Origin: Climacteris rufus
Lineage: Eukaryota > Chordata > Aves > Passeriformes > Climacteridae
Direction: 5' to 3'
DNA: 64,000 nucleotides
Assembly (NCBI GenBank): GCA_013398175.1
Contig: VZRZ01000229.1
Coordinates: 63,644-127,643, forward strand
Shown: positions 48,301 to 61,202 of the stretch, piece by piece
Layout of the letters: the number at the start of each line of letters is the position of its first letter
How positions within the stretch are numbered: position 1 is the stretch's first letter
Notes under the pieces: generated by a model
Told to the model about the DNA's origin: nothing
Databases searched by the model: none
Seen by the model: only the letters and a program-made list of their open reading frames with translations
Made by a program: the position numbers and the translations under genes

Positions 48301-51195
48301 GACATAAAACAGAAGAGTTAATTCCCTTTCTTCTGAAGCAACACTTTTCAAAAGGGTACAGTGCCCTCAGGCTTCTCTGTGCAAATCAGAGAAATATTTT
48401 CCTGCAGGAACTGTTTCCTACATAATTGGTGATCCTCATCCTCCTCTGGACTTCCTCAGGCTGATCAAAACTTTCTCAAGTGCAGATTTCCTTGAGGAAA
48501 ACAATGCTTAGATGAACTTTTGCAACAGCTCTTTGAGTCTTTCAGAACAGGAATTTAGCACTCTGTTTGATCCTAAATCCTTCAGAGATGTCACCATTCT
48601 TGGTCTGCTGAGAATATGAAGGGAGCTCTAGGTATCTCCATGATAAAGACTGAACCAAGACATGTCTTAGCAGTCACCCAAATAATTTCTTTAGCAGTTT
48701 GGTAACAGCTCAGCCAATACTCCATTCAGATGCCTCTGCAGGGGAAAATCCAAACCCAGCAGTGGAAATAAAGAGCTTTTCTAACAGGTCTGGACTTCTA
48801 AACATAAACCAAGAGTCCTCCTGACATCAAAGGTGTGAAGTAACAGAGAGAGCCCATAAAAACATGGCATTCAGGAAAGAATAATGATGGGTTGGTTTTC
48901 TAAATAATATCGATGGGCTGATTTTATAAAGCATGATTTTAGCACTGTACTGGAGTGTTTCTAAAGGGATATTATATTGAAAGAAGTTTTCAAAAGCAGA
49001 GGCTAAACATGAGAGCTTGAATTCCTCCCTTTCTGACTGGGGTAAGTAGGAATATTCTATTCACAGACAAGAAGAAACAAGAGCCAGAGATTCAAAGAGA
49101 ACTCACCAGAATGTGTAACACACAAAAGTATGCTCTGATAAGCACCCTAAGACTATAAAAGATGGGATGCAAAAAGCACAGGAAAGTCGATTAGAACATG
49201 CTGGGCAAAGACAACAGCAAGAAAAGGAGACAAAGTTTATTAAATAGGAAAAATTCTCCTCTTCTTTGGCTTCAGAAGACACTCTAAGTCAGTTGAAACT
49301 CAGCTGTTGAGTAAGAGGTAAGAAATAAGTGCATCAGAAAGTGATGCAGACTGCCCTGCTAGGGGGGAAACAGGAGCAGATGGTGATCACAATCTCCATG
49401 TCAGTTTGCTGGCCAGCAGATCTGGAGGATTTCTAACCCCTGAGGCAAATGGTCCAGCAGGAAAGACAGAGAACTGGAGCCTTCAGACAGGGGCAGGATG
49501 TCCTTGACCTTGCCAGAGCTAGCAGAAGCACTTCTGCTCCCCCTTTACTGAGGTCAAACTGCCTGAAGGAAGAGAATCCCGGAGAACACAGCAATAAACC
49601 TGCTCGGGAAAGCAAATTTTGCCATGGCAGGATGCAAATCACTGAACTCCTCACAAGCAAAGCCTGCAGCATTTCCCAGTGAGCCAGGCAGTGAGCAGGC
49701 CTGTCCCAGGCTCCTCTGTGTCCTGGGATATCAAATGGCATCTCTCATTTGTGGCCCAGAACAGCAGTGCTCCTCAGGTGAAGCTGCCAGGGACACGGAG
49801 GAGCCGGGCTCATAAAGCCTGGAAAATGAACCTGTGGTGCCAACCTCCACACTCAAATTTGCACTGCTGCCACACCAGGCAGAGGGATTTGCCTTTTTCC
49901 TGCTTGTGTAGGATATTGCTGTTAACTTGTCCACCATATCTGACACATCAAAGTGTTTCAATTCCCTGCAGCAAATCTTTCTTGAACATTGTCCAGCAAC
50001 TCTTGGCTGCCTTCAAAAGAAGACAATGTAGCTTTGATATTAGAAACTCCTGCCTATCCTATACCAGTTTCATCTCTATCACAGTTTTGTTTATGTTTAT
50101 AATTAATCTTGAATTTGATACTGTGCATCAATCACAGGATAAGTCTTCCTGTAATGAGAAATCAAGATGATGTGAAAAAAAATGTGTTCTCTGCAAATTC
50201 ATCTTACTTCTCTTTGGTTTTCCCAGAGACTTACAAACAGCTGGTTTTTAACACTTATTGCACTAGTTTTCAAAATATCTACATGAATTATTAGCTCACC
50301 AATTAATTTTTAAAGCCTTTTCCCCACAGGGAACAATAGGAAATAAATAAACAGCAAATCTCAAGGGTCTTCCTTACTTGATTCCACTGATTGAATTAAC
50401 TGATTATAATTTCAATGGTTTTGCTAATTTATTCACTTTTTAGTGTAATGAGCTGCCCCATCTTTCACTATATTGAGTCAGGAAATTAAAAGGAGGGAAG
50501 GGAAAAAGGAGGAGGCAAGGAAATAAGGAGCCTTGAGTGCAGCTATTTCAGTACAAACTTCCTTTCAGCCTTTGGACAGCTGAACCCAAGTCTGTGGACT
50601 TCAGTTCCCTGAAAGATCTGGCAATTAAAAAAATTACTGTACTCCCTTGTGCATCCTCTGACCTTTACAAGTATGTAATGCTAGATGAAAACCTGATTTT
50701 TTTGGCTAGTATTTCCACAAATGAAAAAAGGGAAAAAACTTCATGTTTAAGGTGTTAAATACTTTTACATGCAGCCAAGCTGGCATTCACCACCCTGTAT
50801 GTACCTTTCAGAGGTGCAAGAATAAATGCCAGGGCTGTAATTTGTTAAATGCTTCTCATCACCACAAATTCTCCCAATTTAAATGACTTTTACATAAATT
50901 TAAACTTTTCCTAAAACATCCAAGTAAGATTTTTCCACATAGCCTGAGCAAGGCTTTTAGAGAACTCATGGCAAAGATCATTTCACTAGTGAGGAATTTT
51001 GAGATGTAAGAGATGTCAGCTTCTCTATGGGACTTCTTGTTCTTCAGCAGAAAAGTGCTGAAATTCAGTCATCAGAAAATGGATAGAACCTCTATTATTA
51101 ACCACAGATGATAGGCTACATTTTTTCCCCACATTAAGGTATATATCACTCAATTTCCAGAAAATAATTATATTACTATTACATTTTTCACTTAC
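45324..51195 (-). other. UQCC1: UQCC1 intron between the fifth-last and fourth-last exons
   Basis: A 5872-base intron. It contains a 28-bp direct repeat (46625-46680). I recognised no LINE, LTR or gene in it. Confidence 0.85.
46625..46680. repeat. Direct repeat, 28-bp period, 2 copies
   Basis: aatgcaatgaggatggtatc and a copy with one base change (gaggatgg to ggggatgg) lie side by side. Confidence 0.85.
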
Positions 51196-51253
51196 CAGAC
51201 ATGAAGCTGGGCTACTAGAAACCACGAATTCAAAGTATCAGGCATTTGGCACT
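51196..51253 (-). CDS. UQCC1: UQCC1 coding exon, fifth from the end (58 bp micro-like exon)
   Basis: A small exon of 58 bases: two bases completing a Lys codon, 18 residues CQMPDTLNSWFLVAQLHV, and two bases of a Trp codon. Human reads CQMPDTFNSWFLITLLHVW. The acceptor context is CCATCAAG|AGTGCC with a second AG two bases on; only the first keeps the frame. The donor is GTCTG|GTAAGT. Too short to stand out as an open frame; found by the match to the protein. Confidence 0.95.
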
Positions 51254-54200
51254 CTTGATGGAAGAGGGGGAAAAAAAACACAAAACCAAAACAAAATATT
51301 AAAATTAATTTAATCACATTGTGCTTAGAAGAAATTGACTACACCAAAATCTAAATGCACTTTAGTGATTTATTTTCAGTAATAACATACATACAGTAAC
51401 AGTGGATACACAGTTGAAGCAAACATCATTACTGTCATGTTTGTGCTTAAACTCCAGAGTATGCAGCCACAGGATGCAGTGGATTCTGAAAGATTTCAGG
51501 TGTTTAGAGCTCATTTGGATTTACAGGGGGAAAAATTCCAAACTGGAGAATGAGACAAACATGTGGCTTTGAGCAGGGAGTCCCAAAGCAGGAGCAAATA
51601 ACAGGGAGGAATCCATGGATGCTTTGCTCCATTCTTACACTCTTCCTGTGCCTGTGCTGCTGTCTCCTGCCAGGGACAGAATTCTGTCCTACCTGGGTCT
51701 CCACTGCACTGTTGGGATTTACTCCATGGCTGCACAGCCCACAGCCCTCCCAGTGTTCCAGCCAGGCTACAGGAGGATTAAAACCATCAACCAACCACAG
51801 GAACAATCTGTTTCCAGAGTCAGCTCTACTCCCACAGCCACTGGTTTTCCCAGAGATGGTTTGTCCATATGTGTGTTCACATGATGGATTTCCATGTGCT
51901 GTTAGGATGGGAGGCTGGAGATTTAGGCCACGTGGCACCATAAAACCATAAACCATATTCCTCTTCCTCATGCTTGAAAAAAAAAATGAACCTGTGGGCT
52001 CTGTGCATGCCAAATCCTTCAGCTCCTGTCAGCCTTAAACCTTCCTTCCAGGCACTCACCTCTACATCTGCTTCCATCTGTTTTTAAGGGAACTGTCTAA
52101 TGAGAAGGATCTGACCCAGTCACCTTGGCCTGTCCAGCCCTCAGTGTTGTCTTCTGGGCTGTTCAAACCTAGCTGGAAAAGGCCAGAGAGCCTTCAGAAA
52201 GTGACTCTCCACTCAAATGTGCCCCAGGGAAGTCAACCTTATCTGCCCTGTGCTGAACAGATTCCTTCCTGGCTCCTGTACGTCTTGGCTCTTAAGTCTT
52301 ACCAAGGAGATTGACCTGGATCATGAAGCAACACTTTCACAGCCTCTTTCTTTTTACATGCCAGCTCTGGCCAGAAGGACCAAACAGATCATCACTATTC
52401 CTCCCTCCCCAGAGGGATGACTCCATCAGTCCTAGGAGGTGCCAAGCTTCAGCACCAGTGCCCATACATCACCTCTAAGATGGTACAAAGACGCTAACAG
52501 TCCATGTTTGGAGATTAAACACAAGTCTCCCTCACCCTTCTCCCCTTTTGGCTCTTTCATTCCTATTAGAAATAGTTCTGGTGCCTAGAAATGACTATTT
52601 TGACCTAAAGGCACGCCAAGGCATCCCTAACTAGGGCAGGAGCACACAATGCCTGCATTAACCAAACCATTTCAGTAAATGAAGGTTCCACAGGCAAGAG
52701 TCAAACACTCAGTTCAGACAGAGGTTTCTCAAGTAGGAGTTCCCATGGATCAGTCTCCCACCACAGAAATCACTCTGCAATGGAAAGCAAAGCTCACACC
52801 TCTACTCCTGGAAATATGGAAAGTTTTTAAAGACCTATTCAGTACCCAGGAGGCAAGATTTTTTTTTCTCTTACTTTCCAAGAGTTGCAATTCTATTTTT
52901 ATAAATCATTTTTAACTTCTATATTTGGACTGTCTGCATGGTAAATTTTAAGGAGGGGTGGCTCCTTTAAAGCAACAAGCTTGCCCTCAGCTATCAGCTC
53001 TGTAAAAAGAATGGAATTCTAAAATTTGGAGGGTTGGAACACCTTAGTCTGGGAAACTATCTGGGGAGAATGGTCCATGCTATAATGAAACAGAAAATTA
53101 TTCTCTTCAGAATAATACCAGATATAGAAACAATGTCTGATAAAGATACCTATGAAATTACTGTGGTATCAGCTGGGGCATAAACCTGTTCTGTGCACAG
53201 AACACATCTTGGTCATGTGTCAGATACCATAGGAGATATGAATGCTCTGAATTAGGAGGACAAATGTTTTCCTGCAGTTCACAGTCTGCACTTCAAATTC
53301 ATCAAGGAAGGGATGCAAAACTTGACCATGGACATTTTCATGATGGCTCATCTTTGCCACTACCACAATTTTAGGAAGGATACAATGGGGTAATGCCCCC
53401 ACATCCTGCAAAAGAACAGGAGCACTGTGTCAGTGCTGCCCTGAGCGTGGCAGGGAGCAGCAGGAGCATGGAAGCACCCAGTGGGCTGTGGGAGACACCA
53501 AAATGCAGAGTCCTGTAACCTCCAGCCTCTTTGAGCTGCTCTGAGCCCCACTAGGAGCCACCCAAAAGGATGATTTGGTAGGACCAGCTCTCTACTGCTG
53601 CAGCTGCCTGACTGGAGAGAATGAACAGTATTCACTCAAGATTAATTCAAAGTAACCCTACAGTCCACATTCATCAGCCAAACTCCAGTTCAGCTCTGAA
53701 TACCACCTGCCTGATCCTAAAAGTTCTTTTGGCCTTTTAAGTCTGAGGTCAGGCCTGAAGCTCTCTCCTCACAGGCTGCCTCCTCTGTTGCATCAGAACA
53801 ACCCAAGCTCTGTGCCAAGCCTGGCACCAGCAACTTTGCTATTGCCTCTACTGCTTCTGTCTTCTCCTTTAAACAAAAAACAGCTGAAGTCCTAAAATAG
53901 CTCCGCTTTCCACATAAGCAGCACAGTGCAGACATTTGGGATGCAGGCTCTAAAGCAGAGTTCCCAGAGTTTTGCCCATGAATGATCCAGTATCAAGAGA
54001 CAAAGGAATGGCAAGCACAATAAAATTAACTGTAGTTTCATACTCAAGAGTCTCAATTAAAACACCTTCTTTATATCCTACAGCAGCCTCATGACTTGCA
54101 TATCCATTGTCTGTATTTTGGGAACTGCTGTTGTAAGGCACATACAGAGACAGGCAGTGCACAGGGCCCTCATACTGTGCCCCACAAAGTCCACTGGGCA

Positions 54201-56913
54201 TCAGCAGAAATGCAGTGAGATAGGAAGAGAGCCCAGGAGACATTAAATGTTTTCACTGTCCTAGTCCTCACCACCACACCAGCAACTCTTCACACTGCCA
54301 CCTCTGTCAGAGAGCTGCCTGACAAACCACACCCCAGTCTGAGTCAGGCCACAGTGCAGTTGTTCCTTACGCCACAACTCCACCACAAAAGCACGTCCAG
54401 GAACACTGAAGAGGGCTCTGAAGAAGTGGCTCTGCTCACTCAGGTTAACGAGCCCACGAGTGGTTTCACACATGAATGGCTGCAGGTTTCCAGGGTCAGC
54501 TCAGCAGGTTCACAGCACTCACACATGACTGAGAAAGAGCTAATAAGCTCTCCAGAGAGCAAAGCTGCCTCTGAGCAGTTCACTGGGATAGCAACACCCT
54601 CCAGCTAGAGCCACAAGTGCTGGGGCAGCAGAGCACAAAGAGCACAGGCCTGTGGCTCAGGCAGCCCTGTCCTGCCCTGGGGCTCCTCACAGCATCAGGA
54701 GGGGCAGCACCCACAGAGCACAGGCCTGGGCACTCCTCTGCTGCTGCAGCACCACGGCAGAACTCACAGGTACTTGCCTCTCTTCCTCCCAGCCCCCCAG
54801 GCTGCTCCCTCAGGAGGGAGCAATGGGCTTAAGCAATGTCCACCTTTAGTTGAGAAAGGAAAAAACAGCTCCTGGCTGCCCCAGTTTGATGCAGACCTGG
54901 TGAACTGCAGTGAAAGTTGGCTGTCCTGCTCCATGCCATGGCCCCCTCTCCATCACACACTCCTCAGCAGCTGCTCTGTGCCACAGCTGCTCCCCAGCAG
55001 ACCCTTCCAAGTGCCACTTTAGCTCACCCAGACAGCAAACCAGGATGTCAGCAAACTGGGCTGTTCTCTTTTAGTGACCTGACCATTCACCAAGGATGTA
55101 ACTGTCCAGTCCAGAACACAGGAAGATGGAGAAGGGAGCCTTTCCCTTTGGCCACCACTTTGACTCAGCTGCCCATGGAACCACAGCCTGAACCTTCTCC
55201 ATGACAAAATCATGTTAAAAGCTTCCCACCCATCCCACCCAGCCTGTGTTTTAGGGGAACTACTTTTTAACATGGATCACAAACCTGTTAAATTTTAGAG
55301 CTAATCCCCCAAACAGCTGCAGTTCTATGCAGACAGAAGTAAAAGAAACTTCTTTTATCTGTTTTGACATGAAAACAATGGTTTTTAGGAAGCACAAGCA
55401 CTGACCCCAGCACCACAGGTGTTCTCACACCACCAATGGGTGCATCATGCCCTCCACCCATCCCAGAAAACTGCCTTGGGTTCTTCAGGGGGCAACTGTC
55501 TCAAGTCCATGCAAACATATGTTACCCTCTAAAATACATGTTTTCTTTCAAAAACAGTTAAGACAACATCAAAAACACAACTGAAGCTATTGAGCCTGAA
55601 AATCTGTGCCAGTATTTTTTTCACAGACATGTTTTGAAATTCCTTTAAATTTTAAGCTAGGGCAACATTTGTGTATCTTTGTACAATTAAAGAGGGATAG
55701 TGAAACACCAGTTAAAGACAGCAAAGCCCCTGTCTAAGAGGTAAATACCACAGACAGAGGAGAATCTATCTGAGCAAGCCTGGGAGGGCTCACAGCTGGG
55801 AGAGGGTGTGCACAGGGAAAATGAGGTTCTCAAGTTTTGATCACCAGTGATGAATCCTACTGCTCACAGAGTTCCCTCGCTCCTGCAACTGCCAAAACCA
55901 CATCACAGGTTTGGAAAACCTTCTGAAAACCTCCTGAAAATCCTGCAGCAGCAACACCACGTAACAAACCACCCTCAATAGGCTCTGCACTGGATCAAGG
56001 TGTCCCTTCAGCTGATCCCCCAAGAGGCAGGAGTCCAACCTGTGCTGTTAAGAAAGCCTCTGGTAGCTCAGGAATCCAGGTGACAGGCCAAATCCAGGTA
56101 ATGGGTTTACTACCAGCTAAATCACACTGACACAGGAAATAATTCATGCAAGAAAAAAATGTTACTGAAGCTTATGTAAGTGTCAAAAGTACATCTTCCC
56201 CCTTTACCAGCCAGATTTAAAACTATTCAAAGCAGCAACAGATTTTTTAGCTAATAGTTAAAAGACTGTGTACAACATCAAAAACCATCCCAATGCAAGC
56301 CAGTGTTATACCTATATACTTATAGGAGGGACTTGTGTATAAGTTCTAATCATACTCTCCACCCAGTCAGGAGATGTATCGTGGTTTAATGCTACCATAG
56401 TCAGTAAAAAAATGCAGAATGATTCTTAAGATGTATCCAAACCTGCCCCAGCCACGAGGGAGAGAGACAGGTGACCCCTGTGATCTAACTGACCTTGTAC
56501 CATAAAAAAGTTGTGCATCAGTGGTAGGGGTGATCCTCATACCTGCACCCCTGTACTGGGGATGGGACAGGGTAGGACACAGAGACCCTCTGACCACTGT
56601 AAAAGGGAAGAGATATTTGGATTCTTAGTTTATTATGGTAACAAAAAATGGCAATATCCTTCAAAGTCCAGGATATTCTGAGTTTTACCCATCCCACCCT
56701 GTTCCTGTTCCCCACTACAGGAGAGGAAATGTAACAATCCCAGACTTCAGAGTCCTTGAAGCCTTGCCACCCCAGAGCTCCAGGGAACGCTGCAGTGCAA
56801 TCACCTTCCAGCTGCTAGGGTCTGAAAAGTCCTTCTGTTGTCTTATTTACCAGCACAAATATATCCACTGACACAATTCCATCATAAGTTCTCTTCCCAA
56901 GTGCACTACTTAC
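51254..56913 (-). other. UQCC1: UQCC1 intron between the sixth-last and fifth-last exons
   Basis: A 5660-base intron of mostly unique sequence. A minus-strand open frame at 53220-53411 has coding-like composition but no recognised family or consensus splice context. Repeats were not clearly recognised, apart from low-complexity A runs near 51970. Confidence 0.85.
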
Positions 56914-56986
56914 TGTCAAAGAACTCCTCATAGTCAGTTTTCTCCACACAGCACGTGTACATGCGCAGCGCGGCCACCTTGATCTT
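56914..56986 (-). CDS. UQCC1: UQCC1 coding exon, sixth from the end
   Basis: 73 bases: 24 residues KIKVAALRMYTCCVEKTDYE then EFFD, plus one base. Human reads KIKIAALRMYTSCVEKTDFE. The acceptor is TTTGTGTAG|AAGATC and the donor TTTGACA|GTAAGT, phase 1. It joins the next exon as ...FFD-K-CQMPD. The block lies just before the core chaperone domain. Confidence 0.96.
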
Positions 56987-59228
56987 CTACACAAAGACAA
57001 GAGACAACACTTGAAGGATTCACCACAAGAGCCACTGAACATCACTGGTTCTGCTAAATACACTGCCATCTCCTGAAAACTCTGCTCTGGAGAATCACCA
57101 TCACTTGAGATGTTCAGGAGGACACTGAACTATTGTGTCTGCCAGTAATAGCAGGAGTATAATTAATCTCGCCTTAAAGGGAAAAAATTATGAAATGTCT
57201 TCCTGAATATCCTTCCAAATGTAGTTTGTTACAATACTTGATATAATTGCAGAAAATGTAAATTAAATGGCTTTCCTTACAGAGTCTCCAAATATCCCAA
57301 TTCACAGTTCCTGGTTTCCTCCAATAACTTTAAATGATGTATACCACTGAGAGTGCTTTGTGCAATTTAAGTTTTAAATATTAAGAGGTCACATGCCAGA
57401 CATGTCCTAAAAATAGCTTTTTTTCCTAAAAAATGAAACTTGACTGACTAAGCTTCACAAGTGAGAAAGGGCTCCCAAATGATGAACAACTCCCAGATGC
57501 TTTGGCACTTCTCATTTTGTTCCTGGCCTGCCACAGCACCCAAAACACCTACAGTGCACCATCTAGAACACAGACACAAGTGCTGAAGCTTCAAAGAGCA
57601 AAATAACTAACAGGAAAGATCTTAAAGAGAAGTGGCATTGGGTTTGGATTGCTTTTGTTTATTTTTCTTTTGGCTAGTGACATATACTAGTGATCATCTC
57701 AGTGCTCACCACATTGCAGGAACGAACAGCCTGACTGTTAAGCAGTGGTTCAAATCACAAAGGTAATTATTTGTGTCTCCTCCAACCAAAAGGAAAATAA
57801 AGAAGTTGCAACTGATTACTGAGGAAACACAGGAGCCCATTATTTTTCTTATTCAGTAATCTCAGGCTTCTGTCAAAAAATCAAACATACATCTAAACTT
57901 CTTGAAGTAAAATGATTTACATTGCTTACAGGAGTTCTGAAGGTTTCCCTTTTAAAGGAAACACTGCCTGGCCTGTGAGCAGAGATCTCCCTGGTGAGAG
58001 CCACTGCCCCAGAGCAGGCATTAGCAGGCATTAAAAACATATTGTAAAGAACAGTCCCCACAATCCAGCCCTTAAATAACACAGGTAACAAAGGAGAAAC
58101 TGATGAAATTTAATCATGGAAGTTTTAGGGTGTAGAAGAGGTGTGGGGGAAGGGAGAAGAAAATGGAAAAAAGCAGAGAAATATTAAGAAACTTCCCAAA
58201 GATCTCCTAGAGAGCACTGGCAAGGCCAAAAATGAACTCAGGTCTCTTGGGCCCCAACCACAAAATAACTCTCTCCCAACCCAGGTTCCCCAGCCAAATG
58301 CAGGCAGTAAAGAGCAGCAATTAAGGAGAACTCTGAAATCAACACTTAGAGCTAACAAGAATCTTTATTACAACAGTATGTACACAAGCACATGGGAGAG
58401 AACCTACACTCTCATGAGGTTTAGCATCACCTGATTAAAGCAACTGATTTTAACCAAAATACCTAAGCCTGTTACATGTCACTTATCTTTGCTTTACACT
58501 TTCTGAAGAGCAGGATGCAATCAGCAACAGTTTCAGATCAGTCTCAGAGGAGGTGCACTCTGCCTTGCAGCTATTGAAAGCACCTTTAAATTTGTATTCT
58601 TTTTAAGCTTTTTATTCAAAGAACTGGATTTAATTCCAATCCAATTGGGCTCAGTCCTTCTTTCAAGCTGCCTTTTCTTAATTCTTTTACACTTTTTCCT
58701 AGTTCTGGGAAATTATGAATTTCATCTTTTTCCTTCTTTATGAGGAACTCCAAGTGTCTCTTATAAAGATCCTCTCAGTCAGTCAGAGTTAACAACTGCT
58801 TTAGGAAAGGGCTATTTAAAGAGAAAAGGAGAAAGAGAAGGAGCTATCTGTGACTCAGCTACCACTGAGCAGTGCCTTGAACAGCAAGCACACAGCATCT
58901 CACCACTGACTGCTTGGGAGACCCTCCTAGTAAGGCTCTTACTCTGTTTGGTGCACAAATGAAGGGAGAAATTACATAACTAAAGAAATTCAAGAAGACT
59001 TTGGATTCTAGAAGCCAAAGACAGTATTTTTACATATGTCAATGATGGCAATACACAGATCAATGGAAGTTCAGGATATCCATTATTAATTCCTTACATC
59101 AGAAAACAGAAATTTACATTAAAACTTTTCCATTAAGTACTGCTCCTACCATAAGAAAAAATTGTGGGGCTTTTTTGGTCTGCTTTTTAGATCTATCAAA
59201 GAATCAAAAGAATGATTAAATGCTTTAC
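56987..59228 (-). other. UQCC1: UQCC1 intron between the seventh-last and sixth-last exons
   Basis: A 2242-base intron, AT-rich and unique. Nothing further recognised. Confidence 0.88.
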
Positions 59229-59336
59229 CCATCTGCTGTACTTGAGTGGTCCTGTGAACCCCATTGCTTCTATTATCCTTGTAAAAGCACCCACTTTCTC
59301 TTCAGATGGCTGCAAGGAATCTTTTGCAGAAAGATG
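59229..59336 (-). CDS. UQCC1: UQCC1 coding exon, seventh from the end
   Basis: 36 residues in phase 0 at the donor: HLSAKDSLQPSEEKVGAFTR, then IIEAMGFTGPLKYSRW. Human has LSTTKDSPQPVEEKVGAFTK followed by the same IIEAMGFTGPLKYS. The acceptor is ATTTTACAG|CATCTT, preceded by a T-rich tract, and the donor AGATGG|GTAAAG. The upstream partner exon, expected to end near a K-Y-H-T-T-R-K-like motif, was not found in the window. Confidence 0.95.
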
Positions 59337-60006
59337 CTGTAAAATTGAAATAGCACATATTTCAGCCTCAGCAATTGAATATGACACATCATTTTAGTTA
59401 GCAAAGCTACAAATTTAACAAAGAATTTTAGGGGTTTTTGCTTGCTGTCTTTGTTAAACAAAACAAAAACCTGTTCAGGTCTCCCCTGAAAATATTCCAC
59501 TGGTTCTCCTATGTGACATTCTTCTGTTTATGAATGCAACCATTGCATAACCACTGTGATAAAAACATCCCACTGGAAGCTCACATTGAAATAGTTTGTA
59601 CAGAAACCTGCTTTCCAAAATATGGCTTCCATCCTAGACTCCCATATTCCTTCTAGGTGTGTGTCTTTACATGGGCTTAAGTCTTTTGCAGATAAAATGA
59701 GCAAAGAAATCCCAAAACAGTAAATGAAGCTAGCTTTTCACATTCCTTCTTGTCCTCTCATATTCTAGAGTAATTGTACATTATATAAACCAACCAGCTC
59801 CATTTAAAACCAATGAAGATACATGACCCCACCATTCTTAACAAAAGGCTTTCCCAGATTGTTATTCCCTTTACAGTTAACCTACAGTGTACTTGCAGAA
59901 AATCCAGATCAGCAAAGTATTTAGTCACCAATGATTTGCAATGTCTGCAAACATGAAGATAAACGTTCTCTTCCAGCCTAACCACCTAAAACACCCCTAG
60001 GCTCAT

Positions 60007-60487
60007 GCTGTGGCTTAGGCCCAGTGGGAAACTGGGGATAGGGCAGAGAACTGGGAGGGTAAAAGTGAGAAAATTCATGGGTTGAGATAAGGGCAGTTTA
60101 ATTAGTAACACAAAAGCCACAGATATCAGCAAAGCAAAATGAGGAGTTCATTCCCCACTTCCCCAGGGCAGCAGGGCTCCATCCCAGCAACCTCACACCA
60201 AGTGTCCCTCCCTTCCTCTTCCTTCCCACAGCTTTTTATGTGAGAATGATGCTGTATGGCCTGGAATGGCCCTGGGGTTGGTTGGGATCTGCTGTCCTGA
60301 CTCTGTCCCCCCCAATTCCTTGTGCACCCCCAGCTACTCCACTGGTGGAGTGAGGAGCACAAAAGGCCCTGCCCAGTGACTGACACATCCCTGGGTTATC
60401 AGGACTCTTTCCAGCACAAATCCAAACCACAGCCCACACCAGCTGCTGGGAAGGAAATGTGCTCTGCCCCAGCCCCAAGCAGCACAA
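60007..60487 (+). mobile_element. Solo LTR of a passerine-type endogenous retrovirus
   Basis: About 480 bases with the landmarks of a common songbird LTR in order: a 5' end tgctgtggcttaggccc (consensus-like tgtcgtggtttaacccc), 'ttcatgggttgagataaggg', 'cagtttaattagtaacacaa', 'ttttatgtgagaatgatgct', 'ccttgtgcacccccagctac', 'ctgggttatcaggactcttt', 'gcacaaatccaaaccacagc', 'accagctgctgggaaggaaa', and an end near 'ccccagccccaagcagcaca'. No internal retroviral genes flank it, so it is a solo LTR. I see no clear target-site duplication. Confidence 0.75.
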
Positions 60488-61141
60488 GTGGTAAGAAAAC
60501 CTCAAGGCATTCTGCCTCTAAGCACCCTGGCAGCAGCAATCAGACATCTGTAACTACCACGGGTACTCCAGCAAACAATTTCCATGAATTAAGTAAGCAG
60601 TATAGACTTTTTGCTATCAACAAATTAGTCTGCTTTTAACCCACCTATTGCAAATAAATCTCCTTCCTATACTTGAGGAAATACAGCTGAGAGCCATTAT
60701 AATCTGAGAAAGTTCCCTGACCAAAGAAATGGTAAATTGCCTTAAGTTGCTGGCATTTTACCCTAAGTACTTCTTCCTAACATATCAACATACTAAGAGA
60801 AGAATTTTCTTAGCAGGGAAGCAATTTAGCAACACCAGGGCTGCATGTGGCCAGAACAATGAGAGCAGGATGCAAACTCCAGCAAGGAGCAGGAGCAGAT
60901 CCTTGGGGATGACAGCAAAGCAGAGAAATACAGGTGACACCCAGCCACCTGTCCAGCTTCTGACAGCTTCCTGCACCAGGAAATGTACCCACTCATTCTT
61001 GGCAGCTCCAACTGGATACACCTTCAGTAGCCCAGTGCTTGAAACTATTTAATTTCCATAACACAAAGCTGTGGTACATTGTGTTTCACAGTTTAATTAT
61101 ATTAAAAAAAAAACCCCTTGTGCCTTTTTTAAATCCAACCT

Positions 61142-61202
61142 TGTCGTTTGGACTAGATGGCCCTTAAAGGTCCCTTCCAATCCAAACTATTCTGTGATTG
61201 AT
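61142..61202 (+). repeat. CR1 LINE 3' tail, very short
   Basis: 'tttggactagatggccctta', then 'aaggtcccttccaatccaaa', ending 'ctattctgtgattgatt', the 8-bp tail repeat typical of CR1. Confidence 0.85.

Noticed and set aside
60126..60639. Open frames on both strands near 60.1-60.6 kb
   Set aside because: They fall within or across the solo LTR, which is noncoding.
61060..61090. Possible upstream UQCC1 exon with a Y-H-S motif on the minus strand
   Set aside because: No acceptor or donor, and the surrounding frame does not match the expected sequence before the exon at 59336.
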